Source: UBA1845 sp002338715
GTDB lineage: Bacteria > Planctomycetota > Phycisphaerae > UBA1845
Direction of reading: 5' to 3'
Length of the DNA: 64,000 nucleotides
NCBI GenBank assembly: GCA_035344155.1
Contig: DAORAL010000018.1
Span: forward strand, 47,034-111,033
Shown: positions 17,783 through 26,906 of the stretch, one piece after another
Layout: every line of letters begins with the position of its first letter
Numbering within the stretch: the stretch's first letter is position 1
The notes under the pieces: generated by a model
What the model saw: only the letters and a program-made list of their open reading frames with translations
Databases searched by the model: none
Told to the model about the DNA's origin: nothing
Position numbers and translations under genes: made by a program

Positions 17783-18995
17783 TACCGCGATCCTTTTCGG
17801 CGGCTGAATCCGACTGACCCATCAGTCCTTCGATGATGCTGCGGTCGGCCTGCACCGGTTTGGTGGGGCCGACTGGACTGGTGGATGGGGTTGCTTCCTC
17901 GGAAGATTGACCCGGTTCGTGCGCCGGCTGCTTGGGCTTGGTGAGTTCATCAAGCACTTTCTGTGAAGGTTTGGGTGCCACTGATTCCGGAGAGGCCATC
18001 GGGACCGGCTCCGACTTGACCTCTTTATCCGCAGCTTGAATGAGCGATTGAATCAACGTGCCACCGTCGTCGGTCGCGGCTCCTAAAAACTCAGGAATAG
18101 CACCCGCCTGACCGGCCCCTGACGTTTCAACCTTGGCGGCTTGGGCGTCTTCGACGATTTTGAGAAACAGGTTTTCAAGTCGGCCTGTGGGTACGCTGAC
18201 TTCGATTGACTTCGATTCGCGGCGTTCGACGACTGATTTGATTTCTTCAATCGTGTCGGTGCGCAGTTTGTCGGCGCGGATTTGCGTCACGTCTTTTTGC
18301 GCGAGCAGTTCTTTGATCGTGCCTTCCGCCTGAACCTTGCCGCCATAAAGAATACAAACGCGATCGCAAACATCCTCCACATCGGCGAGCAGGTGGCTGC
18401 TCAAGAGAATCGTCTTGCCCATGTCACCCAGACGACGAATGACGTCTTTGATCTGTCTTGTTCCGATGGGGTCGAGTCCCGAAGTCGGCTCGTCCAACAC
18501 GAGGAATTCCGGATCGTTGATCAGCGCCTGAGCCAACCCGATGCGACGGGCCATACCCTTGGAATATTCGCCGATGCGCCGTTTGGATTCGTGCTGCAAC
18601 CCGACCATATCGAGCAGCATGTCGCGGCGTTCGCGGCGGACTTGGCCATGCTGGCGAAACAGGCGTCCGTAAAAATCCAAGGTCTCGCGTGCGTCGAGGA
18701 ACCGATAGAGATACGACTCCTCGGGCAGGTATCCGATGCGCTGTTTGATGGCGACATCCGTCGGCGGGCGCCCGAAGATCGAGATTCGTCCCTTGGTCGG
18801 ATACAGCAATCCAAGCAGCATCTTGATCGCCGTGCTCTTACCCGAACCGTTTGGACCCAACAGGCCAAACACTTCACCCGGTTTGATCTCGATGTTGAGG
18901 TTCTGAACCGCGGAAACGCGCGGGCGACGCCAGAAGTCTTTGAAGACTTTGTTAAGCCCGACGGTTTGAACCACTGGAAGGGATGCTTTGCTCAT
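17775..18995 (-). CDS. ABC transporter ATP-binding protein with long C-terminal tail
   Basis: A 406-residue ABC ATPase of the ABC-2/NatA/CcmA class. Walker A is 'GLLGPNGSGKST', the signature is 'YSKGMARRIGLAQAL', Walker B is 'FLVLDEPTSGLDP', and the switch is 'ILLSSHLLADVED'. The canonical ATPase plus the small C-terminal domain occupies about the first 300 residues. The last 100 residues or so are low-complexity (Ser/Pro/Lys/Glu-rich, e.g. 'PKQPAHEPGQSSEEATPS') and probably disordered, which is unusual. The ATG at 18995 gives the normal N-terminus; an open frame extends to a TTG at 19028. It powers the adjacent permease, exporting an unknown substrate. Confidence 0.93.
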   Translation of the reverse strand: MSKASLPVVQTVGLNKVFKDFWRRPRVSAVQNLNIEIKPGEVFGLLGPNGSGKSTAIKMLLGLLYPTKGRISIFGRPPTDVAIKQRIGYLPEESYLYRFLDARETLDFYGRLFRQHGQVRRERRDMLLDMVGLQHESKRRIGEYSKGMARRIGLAQALINDPEFLVLDEPTSGLDPIGTRQIKDVIRRLGDMGKTILLSSHLLADVEDVCDRVCILYGGKVQAEGTIKELLAQKDVTQIRADKLRTDTIEEIKSVVERRESKSIEVSVPTGRLENLFLKIVEDAQAAKVETSGAGQAGAIPEFLGAATDDGGTLIQSLIQAADKEVKSEPVPMASPESVAPKPSQKVLDELTKPKQPAHEPGQSSEEATPSTSPVGPTKPVQADRSIIEGLMGQSDSAAEKDRGNG

Positions 18996-19023
18996 GGCAC
19001 CGGTGCGTTTCTCAAGTGACGGC

Positions 19024-19061
19024 TTCAAGCCTTTTCAAATCAAGCTTTCAAGCCTTTTCAG
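19024..19061. repeat. Two 24-base direct repeats in the SPFH-ABC spacer
   Basis: TTCAAGCCTTTTCA occurs at 19024-19037 and again at 19048-19061, with similar following bases, giving a 24-base tandem unit in the spacer between the third SPFH gene and the ABC ATPase. It covers the alternative start region of the ATPase gene, so copy number could influence its translation. Confidence 0.6.
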
Positions 19062-19114
19062 TTCAAGCTGTTTCCGTTTGCGAATCGATCCAAACCGGAA
19101 GCATTCGTCTGCGC

Positions 19115-20431
19115 TTACGGCATAACCGTGTGAAGTTGCTTCTCGGGCTCAAACTTATAGCCTTGCGATTCCTTCTTAAGCCGGTCAGCTTCATCGCGGG
19201 CCGCCTGCTCAGGATCGGGTTCGATGTGAATCCGCAACTCGTCGGCGCTACCGGCCACAAAGTGCTTGGTTAACCCGCTCTGCTGCAAGACCCGCTGCTT
19301 GGTCTGTTCCCACAAGCGATGCACCAACAAATCGGGCGACTCAAGATACTCGTCCATCACGGCGAGGTACTGATCGACATCGCCATTGATCTGCTGGACA
19401 ACCTGCGTGTAGTACCCGCGAGCCATCCGAATACGCTGACCGGCTGCACCCGATGCCTCGTTTTCCAGTATGTTGTCAATCTCGGATTCGAGTGCGGATT
19501 GTGCGGATTGATCGTTTGCTTCGATCGCCGCATCGAGTCGGTCGAGCAGTCCGATATGTCGCGTGCCATCCTTATCGACGTAGGTGGTCAGCTCTCGCCA
19601 AGCCGTTCCGGCTGTCGCGTTGAGTAGCTTGATGCGTTCTTGCTGCGCTTCCTGCACCGACTTGTCACGATCGCTTTGGGCTTTGGCGACGTTGTCGAAA
19701 GCGCTCATGGTTGGTCCTGGGACCGATGAGTGCGGGATGTCGAGCGCAACAACGCTGACGCCCGTATCCAACGCATCGAGCCGTTCGTTCACGACCGCCC
19801 GAACCTTTAAAGCAACCTCGGTTGTCGATCCTCGGGTGACATCCTCTGCCGTATAGTTTGCAACCATCGCAATCGACGCATCATCGAGCAGGGACGTGAT
19901 CAACGCTTGCACTTCGTTGGTCGATTCGTCACCAACGTTCAGCACGTATTTGCTGATGTCGTCAACCCGATACTTGACGTCCCATTGGATGTGAACGATG
20001 CCGTTGTCTGCGGTCAAAAGGGAGCCATCGAGCGCAGGGTTGAGAATGCCGCCGGCGCGAACCTGGCTCAGCGGATCGTTGATCTGCGTTTCCTTGACAT
20101 CCGGCCACAGATTCAAGCTGCGAAATGCATTGTTCTTCTTGGTCGCGAAGATCAACGTTTCCTCAATCGGATATGGGAAAGCGATCGACGCGCCCGATGG
20201 TCGTACGCGGTGCAGTTTGCCAAAGCGAAAGACGACGGCTTCGGAGTCCTGATCAACGATTCGCACGCCGCTGAATGCATACAGCACCACAAGGATGACC
20301 ATGACGAACTTGAGGATATTGAAACTCGCCCGCATGGCATCCGCGAGGGACTGGTTGGCCGCGTCGAGCGGTGCCTCCCCAGGTAGATCGCCTGCCGGTG
20401 GGTGATGATGATGGTGATGCGAGTGGGCCAT
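19115..20431 (-). CDS. SPFH/HflK-like membrane protein with histidine-rich N-terminus
   Basis: A 438-residue SPFH (band 7) protein, third of three in tandem. The N-terminus MAHSHHHHHHPPAGD carries six consecutive histidines, then a single membrane helix (ILKFVMVILVVLYAFSGV). The SPFH domain starts at 'DQDSEAVVFRFGKLHRVRPSGASIAFPYPIEE', similar to HflK. A helical region follows (KAQSDRDKSVQEAQQERIKLL). In E. coli, HflK and HflC form a cage around the FtsH protease; other SPFH proteins organise membrane microdomains. GAAGG precedes the ATG. The gene lies 69 bases after the second SPFH gene. The His run may bind metal ions (inference). Confidence 0.88.
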   Translation of the reverse strand: MAHSHHHHHHPPAGDLPGEAPLDAANQSLADAMRASFNILKFVMVILVVLYAFSGVRIVDQDSEAVVFRFGKLHRVRPSGASIAFPYPIEETLIFATKKNNAFRSLNLWPDVKETQINDPLSQVRAGGILNPALDGSLLTADNGIVHIQWDVKYRVDDISKYVLNVGDESTNEVQALITSLLDDASIAMVANYTAEDVTRGSTTEVALKVRAVVNERLDALDTGVSVVALDIPHSSVPGPTMSAFDNVAKAQSDRDKSVQEAQQERIKLLNATAGTAWRELTTYVDKDGTRHIGLLDRLDAAIEANDQSAQSALESEIDNILENEASGAAGQRIRMARGYYTQVVQQINGDVDQYLAVMDEYLESPDLLVHRLWEQTKQRVLQQSGLTKHFVAGSADELRIHIEPDPEQAARDEADRLKKESQGYKFEPEKQLHTVMP

Positions 20432-20500
20432 AAAACTTGCCTTCTATAGAGTCGCCTGAATCGAATCCTTAACTTCGATTACAAGAGCATGGAACCGCGA

Positions 20501-21436
20501 TCAGTTCGCAGCCGCCGCGTTCGATTTCTCAATTCTTGTGTCCTCGTTCCAAAGATTGAACGGTTGAATCTGCGTATCGAGGAAAATTTCCGCACGATTC
20601 TGGAGGATCAACTCAATCGAGCGCAGCTGGTCCAGGAAGATTCGAAGTTCTTCATGCCCTTCGAATTTTTTGTAAATCTCGCCGACTTGGGCCAGGCCTT
20701 CGCTTTCGATGCGGGCGGCTTTGCGCTCGACCATCGCCATGATCCGACCGCTTGCCGCCTGAGCTGCCGCTTTGATTCGCGTGCCTTCGGCGTCGCCTTC
20801 CGAGCGGTACTTGTCGGCTTTAACTTCCTGCGTCTTCTTCATGGTTGTGAAGACTGCCTGCGTGACGTTGGCAGGAAGGGCCAACTGCTTGATGCCGAAC
20901 ATGCAGATTTCGACGCCGAAGTCTTTTTGGGCGTCGGCGGCGATGGCGTCCATCATTTCCTTCTCGATCTCCTGAAGTTTTCGATCCGATGCCTTGGTCG
21001 AAACGAAGTCGGAGAAGTTGTGGTTACCGATCACCGCCTTCTTAAGGCTGCGAATTCGCGTCCGCAGGGCATCCTCACCCGATTTCACTTCGTTGTATCG
21101 TGTGTGGAATTTGTATGGATCGACGATGCGCCACGTCGCGAACGTGGTCACGATGATCTGCTTGCTGTCGAGCGTGGGGGCTTCCTCAATACGACCCTCC
21201 AGCAGTCGCAGGCGCGTGTCGTACTTGACGACGCTCTGGATCGGCCAAGGCCACTTGAGATTCAATCCGGCGAAGAAGCTTGAGTCTTCATCGTCGATGC
21301 GAATCGGTTTTTCGCTGGCGTTGCCAAAGGTCTTCTTGATCGCCACTTCTGTTGACCGAACCTGAAACGTACACCAGTACATCAGCAGGATGGCCATCAG
21401 CAGGACGGCGGCAATGATCGATGGAGTGTTTTTCAT
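20501..21436 (-). CDS. SPFH/HflC-like membrane protein
   Basis: A 311-residue protein resembling HflC. An N-terminal signal anchor (IIAAVLLMAILLMYWCTFQV) is followed by 'TEVAIKKTFGNASEKPIRIDDEDSSFFAGLNLKWPWPIQSV', the start of the SPFH domain. The segment 'EVKADKYRSEGDAEGTRIKAAAQAASGRI' is the HflC-like coiled-coil arm. Length and architecture match HflC (334 residues in E. coli). GGGGA lies 8 bases upstream of the ATG. With its neighbours on both sides it probably forms a hetero-oligomeric ring in the cytoplasmic membrane. Whether FtsH is the partner cannot be told from this window. Confidence 0.9.
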   Translation of the reverse strand: MKNTPSIIAAVLLMAILLMYWCTFQVRSTEVAIKKTFGNASEKPIRIDDEDSSFFAGLNLKWPWPIQSVVKYDTRLRLLEGRIEEAPTLDSKQIIVTTFATWRIVDPYKFHTRYNEVKSGEDALRTRIRSLKKAVIGNHNFSDFVSTKASDRKLQEIEKEMMDAIAADAQKDFGVEICMFGIKQLALPANVTQAVFTTMKKTQEVKADKYRSEGDAEGTRIKAAAQAASGRIMAMVERKAARIESEGLAQVGEIYKKFEGHEELRIFLDQLRSIELILQNRAEIFLDTQIQPFNLWNEDTRIEKSNAAAAN

Positions 21437-21506
21437 CTTTTGCTTCCCCGCGATTCGAATTCAGTTCGAACGCGTGATCCAGATAGAGAGTTAATTCGTT
21501 TCAATG

Positions 21507-23654
21507 TCATTGAGTATCAATATCAATGGTGCCGGTCTGCGGCTTGTCATAGATGACGATGACGTTCTTTTTCGGATCCGTGACGACCACGTACTTACGA
21601 ATTTGCGCAAGCGATCGTTGGAGCATGTCGAGGTACTTGCGCACCTTGTAAAGTCGCGGCGCGGATTGATACGCCGCGATCTCCGCACTGAACACGGTCA
21701 GTTTTCGCTTGGCCTCTGTCACTTCGGCGAGGATTCGCGCCTGAATCTCCGCGATTCGTGAGGCGGCTTGTCCACCGGCAGGCACGATCCCGTTTTCCGT
21801 TCCGACCGAACCCATCAGTAATTCGTCAACGCGATCAATCGACGCCTGGATCTGCTCGGGGGTGGAGGTCGCATCTTGCGAAATGCGGTCCATTTCAAGA
21901 ATCGCCCGGTCGAGTCGAAGGGCGCGATTGCGGCTGCCTGCAACGGTCGTCAGAATGACTTCAGCCTGCCCGCGGGCCTCTTCAATGAAGGCGTCCTTTT
22001 CCATTTCCGCTTTGACGACTTCCTGGAATGCCTTGGCCACATCGTCGGTGGGGTGCGCTTCCTGAACGCCGCAGAAGAGAATCTCAACGCCGATACCCAG
22101 TTCATCCGCCCGCTGTTGAAGGATGCGATGGAGCGTCTTGTTGACCTCGGTGCGGCCCGGGCCAATGATCCGGTCAACGTCTACGCTGGCGGCATAGTCG
22201 GTCAGGACCTGATAGGCGATTGCCTCGACCAAACGTTCGGGCTCGTAGTATTCATAAAGATATTCGTGAAGATCTTTGACGCGGTATTGGATGTTGACCG
22301 AGACCATCAGCAGCCCGACCGCGACAGCTTTGCCTTCACTTCCGGGATCACTTTCGACGCTGTTTGCGTCTTCGGCGTCAACATCGACGTCGGCATCGGA
22401 ATCGAAATTGGTGATATCGGGGCTGGCGACGACCAACATCATCTCTGCGTTGAACTCGTGCTTCTCGCCCCAGAGGATCGGTTTCTCGCGCAACTTCCCT
22501 TTGACCAACTCGGTGTTGGTTTCCTTGTCCTGATCCACGGATGATCCAACCGTCAATGTCCGCACGCGGTCCACCCGGGCGCGATAGACTTTGTCGATTG
22601 GCCAGGGGCACTTGAAATGCAAGCCGGGGGAGAGCACCTCGTCACTGCTTTGGAGGCGGTGTCCGAATCGCTCGATCACGGCTTGTTCGTCGGCGTCCAC
22701 GAATACGATGGTCGACAGGGCGATCAGTGCAAACACACCAAACGCGAGCATCGGCGCCATCGCCCGTTGGAGCAGTTCGTAGAACCAGGTCTTGCTGACT
22801 TCAAATCCGAATTGATAGTTGATCGCGTCGGCCAGCGACCGGGCAATTCCGCCCGTTTCGGTGATCAGCGCCAGCAGGCGACTGTCGAATGCCGGCCTGC
22901 TTTCCTGCCCGATGGTCCTCGGGCGGTAGAAGTCCAGAATGAAGTTGGCGATGAACTCGATACCCAGGACCAGCAGGGTGATGCGAATGATGTAGGTGAC
23001 GATCGCTTCGGGGTTGGGCAGGTCACGTCCCTGAAGCGCGATGGCAATCAAAACGAACAGGCACGCCAACGCGTTCCCAGCAAGGAAACTCGCTCCGGAG
23101 CGAAGCATTCGCCAACCGGGCATGCGGGCCATTCCTGCCGTATATCGCGAAAACAAAAACGACAGGAACCCGATCCCGCCGACAAACGCCATCGCCGGTC
23201 CCGAGTATTGCGTTTCATTCCACTTACCGCTGAGCGGGGTTCCGAAATCCCAATCCCAGGCCCAGATCGACGCACCGATATGGTAGAGCGCGACAAACAG
23301 CGCAGCTGTCGGTACCACCCAACGCAGAATCCACGCGAGCCGTTTTCTTTCGATCAGGTAGGCTTCGTCTTCGGTGTCGAAGATTGCGCCGACACCTTCT
23401 TGCGAACGGGAACGTTTGAGTTCTTCAGCTTCGAGCCGTTCCTTGGCCGTTCGACGACGCTGGCTGTAGACGATGGAGATAACCGGCCAAATGATCACGC
23501 CGCCCAGCATGAAACGTGCCGTCGCAAGAATGACATCGGATTTGCAAATCCTTCCGACGACAAACATCACGATAAAGAAGGTCGCCTGGAAGATGAATCC
23601 GACGAGGGCGGTCAGTTGGGCACGCCGGTCTTTTAATACAGAAGAATCACTCAT
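21507..23654 (-). CDS. Polytopic SPFH/HflK-like protein
   Basis: A 715-residue protein fusing a membrane domain to an SPFH domain. The first 320 residues contain about seven predicted membrane helices (for example FIFQATFFIVMFVVG, IIWPVISIVY, ILRWVVPTAALFVALYHIG, AFGVFALIALSTIVFV). From about residue 325 the HflK-like part begins ('DEQAVIERFGHRLQSSDEVLSPGLHFKCPWPID'), with a long helical arm (KAEMEKDAFIEEARGQAEVI). HflK normally has one membrane helix, so this polytopic form is unusual but, from memory, recurs in planctomycetes. It is the first gene of the operon. It has a weak ribosome binding site. The membrane part could bind a partner or substrate. Confidence 0.88.
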   Translation of the reverse strand: MSDSSVLKDRRAQLTALVGFIFQATFFIVMFVVGRICKSDVILATARFMLGGVIIWPVISIVYSQRRRTAKERLEAEELKRSRSQEGVGAIFDTEDEAYLIERKRLAWILRWVVPTAALFVALYHIGASIWAWDWDFGTPLSGKWNETQYSGPAMAFVGGIGFLSFLFSRYTAGMARMPGWRMLRSGASFLAGNALACLFVLIAIALQGRDLPNPEAIVTYIIRITLLVLGIEFIANFILDFYRPRTIGQESRPAFDSRLLALITETGGIARSLADAINYQFGFEVSKTWFYELLQRAMAPMLAFGVFALIALSTIVFVDADEQAVIERFGHRLQSSDEVLSPGLHFKCPWPIDKVYRARVDRVRTLTVGSSVDQDKETNTELVKGKLREKPILWGEKHEFNAEMMLVVASPDITNFDSDADVDVDAEDANSVESDPGSEGKAVAVGLLMVSVNIQYRVKDLHEYLYEYYEPERLVEAIAYQVLTDYAASVDVDRIIGPGRTEVNKTLHRILQQRADELGIGVEILFCGVQEAHPTDDVAKAFQEVVKAEMEKDAFIEEARGQAEVILTTVAGSRNRALRLDRAILEMDRISQDATSTPEQIQASIDRVDELLMGSVGTENGIVPAGGQAASRIAEIQARILAEVTEAKRKLTVFSAEIAAYQSAPRLYKVRKYLDMLQRSLAQIRKYVVVTDPKKNVIVIYDKPQTGTIDIDTQ

Positions 23655-24557
23655 GATGTCAGAATGCGTTTCTCGCTTTTTGACAGCGTTGGGACAGTGG
23701 TGCGCCCATCAGGGGCACCTCACAATCATTTCTACGGAATCCACGAACCCGCCGAACCGGACACCTGCCACCTCGTTTGCGGTTTGCTTGCCCCATGTCG
23801 GTGCCCTGAAGTTCTGTTCGTGCCCTGAGGTTCTGGCACGACCGACGCTGGTTGGGGCACGACCATACCGACCGGGGCGGGGGAGCTTACCGCAATTACA
23901 GCCCATTGCCAAGCTTGCACGCCCATCCGATCACGCATGCAATCACCTGTGCATAACCGACTTACGATGCCCAAAGACTGCCCGCCATACCACCTTGAGG
24001 GCGGGTTTGCCAACCGGGCATTCACGACGATGCCACAGTGAGCGGGCGCCTCATGGTCACCGGTTATCAAATGCGCAAAAGATCAACAGCCTGCCAGGAC
24101 AGCAGGTAGGAATCGAAAGGACTGCACGGGGACAGCAACGACAGCTCGCACACTACCCAAATTCCCGCAATCGCACAATTCCGAATCTTCAGAACCCTGC
24201 CAGGCGTTCAATGCCAAGCCTTCGAAACCTGGGCCTGAAATCGGAACCGTTGCCCAACCAACTTGGAATTCGGGCTCTCTCTCTGCCTACGCATCCTGCT
24301 CAAATCAACCGCGACCACCTTCAAGGCGCAACATCACCGCAGTTTTCACGGTTACAGGAGGTACGATCCACCACGCGAAACGGTTCAGAGAATTTCTGAT
24401 ATTCTTATTCGCAAGCTCAGGATGGCCCCCGGGGGCAGCTGATGGATCATGGATTGTGCCCCGTGTGTCTGGACGTCGATCCGGTCGTTTCCTATGCTCT
24501 CAAAGCTGTACAACCCAAAACCACAAAGGATCAGAACCACAAAGGATCATCTGCCCC
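23655..24557. other. 900-base divergent intergenic region without a convincing gene
   Basis: This spacer lies between the SPFH operon (leftward) and an ABC permease gene (rightward), so it must hold promoters for both. Open frames exist on both strands (plus 23473-24399, minus 23732-24070), but neither shows a recognisable domain, a ribosome binding site or balanced composition. GTGCCCTGA(A/G)GTTCTG occurs twice in direct orientation (23801-23816 and 23820-23835). The area looks like eroded repeat or pseudogene material. Confidence 0.5.
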
Positions 24558-25523
24558 ATGATGAAAATGCTGGCCATCACGATCACGACTTTCACCGAGA
24601 CGGTGCGTCAACCGATCTTCGGGATCGTGCTGCTCGCGACATTGCTGCTGATGCCCCTCAATGTCGGGTTGGCGGCGTTTACCCTCAAAGACGACAACAA
24701 GCTCCTCATGGAACTCGGGCTGTCGACCCTCTTGCTGAGCGGGTTGTTTCTAGCTTCCTTTAGCGCGTCTTCCGTATTGACCCGTGAAATTGAGAACAAG
24801 ACCGTTCTGACGGTGGTGAGCAAGCCCGTCAGCCGGCCCGTATTCCTGATGGGAAAATACGTCGGTTTGATCCTGGCGTTGGCGCTTGCGTTCTATATCG
24901 GGTTCCTTGGTTTCTTCATGTCGGTGCAGCACAAGGTCCTCGAAAGCAGTGCCGACGAATGGCATTGGCCCGTACTCGTCTTTGGCCCCGGTGCGATGAT
25001 GGCCGTCTTTGTCATCGCCGGTATTCTAAACTTCTTTCGAGACAAGCCTTTTGTCGCAACCGTCTACAAACTGGGGACGCCGCTTCTGACCTTTGGCGCA
25101 ATCGCCATTTGCTTCCTCGGGCGCTCGTGGGAAGTGGGGCCGTTCAATCTCGGACCGTTTGGCATTGATATTTTCAAAGCGGCCTTTCTTGTGTTCTGCT
25201 CGGTGATGGTTTTGACAGCCGTCGCGTTGGCAGCGTCGACTCGGCTTGGTCAGGTGATGACTTTGCTGACGTGCGTGTCGATGTTGATGCTGGGCATCAT
25301 CTCGGACTACCTTCTAAGCCAAGCCGCCCAGACGTCGACGTTCGCCCGGATTGCGTATCTGGTCATTCCAAACTTCAGCATCTTCTGGATCATCGACGCG
25401 GTTAATGGTGGGATGAACGTACCAGCCAAGTATGTGGCGTTGAGTACCGCGTATGCAGCCGGCTTCTCGTTGTCTGCATTGTTCCTGGGGACCGCCCTCT
25501 TCCAACGCCGCGAAGTCGGTTAG
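24558..25523 (+). CDS. ABC-2 type transporter permease (orphan)
   Basis: A 321-residue polytopic membrane protein of the ABC-2 permease class. Five to six helices are visible (PIFGIVLLATLLLMPLNVGLA, TLLLSGLFLASFSASSV, VGLILALALAFYIGFLGFF, MVLTAVALAAS, MLMLGIISDYLL). The 'EIENKTVLTVVSKPVSRPVFLMGKYVGL' loop is the characteristic ABC-2 motif. It shares 'IPNF' and the 'FQRREVG' C-terminus with the permease at 16394-17782 but lacks the large insert. No ATPase gene is adjacent on this strand; the divergent operon encodes one that could serve it (inference). The start at 24558 (ATG ATG AAA) is chosen by length and family fit. Confidence 0.83.
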   Translation: MMKMLAITITTFTETVRQPIFGIVLLATLLLMPLNVGLAAFTLKDDNKLLMELGLSTLLLSGLFLASFSASSVLTREIENKTVLTVVSKPVSRPVFLMGKYVGLILALALAFYIGFLGFFMSVQHKVLESSADEWHWPVLVFGPGAMMAVFVIAGILNFFRDKPFVATVYKLGTPLLTFGAIAICFLGRSWEVGPFNLGPFGIDIFKAAFLVFCSVMVLTAVALAASTRLGQVMTLLTCVSMLMLGIISDYLLSQAAQTSTFARIAYLVIPNFSIFWIIDAVNGGMNVPAKYVALSTAYAAGFSLSALFLGTALFQRREVG

Positions 25524-25560
25524 AACACCTTGGGTCCAAACGTAGCGGCGCGACAGCGTC

Positions 25561-25668
25561 GTCATTCCCGCGCAGGCGGGAATCCAGGGGAAAAACGAAG
25601 TCAATCAGGGTGACAACCGGCGCCGGGCTCTGAAGAGCGTACGAGCAAATCGCTACGCTTGGATTAAG
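25561..25668. repeat. Dispersed palindromic repeat, copy 2
   Basis: GTCATTCCCGC...GCGGGAATCCAG (25561-25587) is a near-perfect palindrome, matching the copies at 10289 (reverse orientation) and 63850. CTACGCTTGGATTAAG (25653-25668) parallels CTACGATTGGATTAGG at 10331. The shared pair of elements suggests a longer original unit. Confidence 0.65.
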
Positions 25669-25801
25669 ATCGCTATAGAGCGCCTTCAATTCACCCCAAG
25701 CAACGCATCAACACCACCATTCCCGCGCGCGGAAATCCATGGCAACGCGCCGCCCGTGGGTTGAAATCGAATAAGCCACCCATTCCCGAAGAAGCGCAAA
25801 C

Positions 25802-25835
25802 AAAAAAGGCGTGCCCGACAATCGCCAGGCACGCC
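25802..25835 (-). terminator. Intrinsic terminator of the sigma factor gene
   Basis: Read on the minus strand, GGCGTGCC and GGCACGCC form an 8-bp stem (25828-25835 with 25808-25815) followed by six T residues (25802-25807). It lies about 35 bases after the stop of the sigma factor gene. Confidence 0.85.
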
Positions 25836-25868
25836 CCGTGATGTTTCTATTCCGTCGGCCAGGACCCA

Positions 25869-26906
25869 TTAGCTGGCGGCCAGGTATCCGTTTTCCAGCG
25901 CGTGGCGAATCTTCTTCAGCGCCTTGTTCTGGATCTGCCGCACACGCTCCTTGGTGACACCGATGATCGTGCCGACCTGCTCGAGCGTCTTGGGCGTGGG
26001 CACTTCGGAAGCCTTCGGCGCCAATGCGAAACGCTCCAGGATGACCGTCTTCTCGACGTCGGACAGGGAAGCCGCGTTGGCTTCGATAATGTCCTTCAAC
26101 TCGACGATGCAATCCGATTCCACCTGCGCCCGTTGGGTTTCAACGTGGTCGCTCTTCTCGATGGACGGATCGTATTCGACCGGGAATGTGCCACGATAGC
26201 GGCTGGCCTTCATGGCAACCCGCGAGAAACTCTTGAGAATCGCACGGCATGCGTAGGTGCTGAACTTGAACCCACGTCCGCAGTCGAACTTGTCGACGCT
26301 GCGGAGGAGCGCCATGTTGCCTTCGCTGATCATCTCGTTGAAGTCAATATTGCTCAGTCGGGTGCGTTTGGCCATCGCCAAAACGAGCGGCATGTTGAGT
26401 TCGACCACCTGTTCGCGCACCTTCAGCTCCCAGTCGCCCCAGGCGATTAAGGTTCGGGCGGCTTTGGGCGTCAGGGGCCGATCCGTATAGCGATTGAGGA
26501 TATTGCAGATCTTCATTCGCGTCAGGTTCAACCGCAAGAAGAGCTGCTTTTCCTGGTTGCCGGTCAGCGTCGGCGCACGGGTCGCCGGTGAGATGCGGCC
26601 AGCCGTGATCTCCTTCGGCGGTTCAAATCGAAACCCGTCTGAAGGCGACAGCTTGGCTGCAACCCCGAACAACTCCACATCGGCTTTGGCCCGATGCAGA
26701 TCGGGATGATCCATGTGCGGTACCGGCTCTGTGCAGAGGCGATGAATAATCTGGCGATTTTCGTCGCTAAGCATGTGCATGAAATCGCCAGTCGGAGGAA
26801 GCGGAGAACCGATACCCTCCGATTGGGTGGTTGGCGATTGGGTGGTTGGGTTTGGACCGTTGGCAACGGTCGTGTCCACTGTCGTTTGTGCTTGCGATTG
26901 AGCCAT
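25869..26906 (-). CDS. RNA polymerase sigma-70 family factor
   Basis: A 345-residue sigma factor that directs RNA polymerase to promoters. Region 2 is clear: 'NMPLVLAMAKRTRLSNIDFNEMISEGNMALLRSVDKFD' plus 'GFKFSTYACRAILKSF' (core binding and -10 recognition). Region 4 at the end has 'TLEQVGTIIGVTKERVRQIQNKALKKIRHALE', the helix-turn-helix for the -35 element. Region 3 is short or divergent. The N-terminal 110 residues are Gln/Thr/Pro-rich at first and lack an RpoD region 1.1. The start at 26906 follows AGGGAG; the longer frame to 26948 does not. It could be a principal-like (group 2 or 3) sigma factor; the regulon cannot be inferred. Confidence 0.92.
   Translation of the reverse strand: MAQSQAQTTVDTTVANGPNPTTQSPTTQSEGIGSPLPPTGDFMHMLSDENRQIIHRLCTEPVPHMDHPDLHRAKADVELFGVAAKLSPSDGFRFEPPKEITAGRISPATRAPTLTGNQEKQLFLRLNLTRMKICNILNRYTDRPLTPKAARTLIAWGDWELKVREQVVELNMPLVLAMAKRTRLSNIDFNEMISEGNMALLRSVDKFDCGRGFKFSTYACRAILKSFSRVAMKASRYRGTFPVEYDPSIEKSDHVETQRAQVESDCIVELKDIIEANAASLSDVEKTVILERFALAPKASEVPTPKTLEQVGTIIGVTKERVRQIQNKALKKIRHALENGYLAAS

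Larger units (their letters stand above)
25524..25868. other. Intergenic region with repeats and a terminator
   Basis: Between two convergent genes. It holds a copy of the dispersed palindromic repeat (25561-25587), a degenerate second copy (25718-25742), and the terminator of the sigma factor gene (25802-25835). I see no gene. Confidence 0.7.

Noticed and set aside
23473..24399. 308-codon plus-strand frame after the SPFH operon
   Set aside because: It overlaps the SPFH gene, has no ribosome binding site and shows no recognisable domain.
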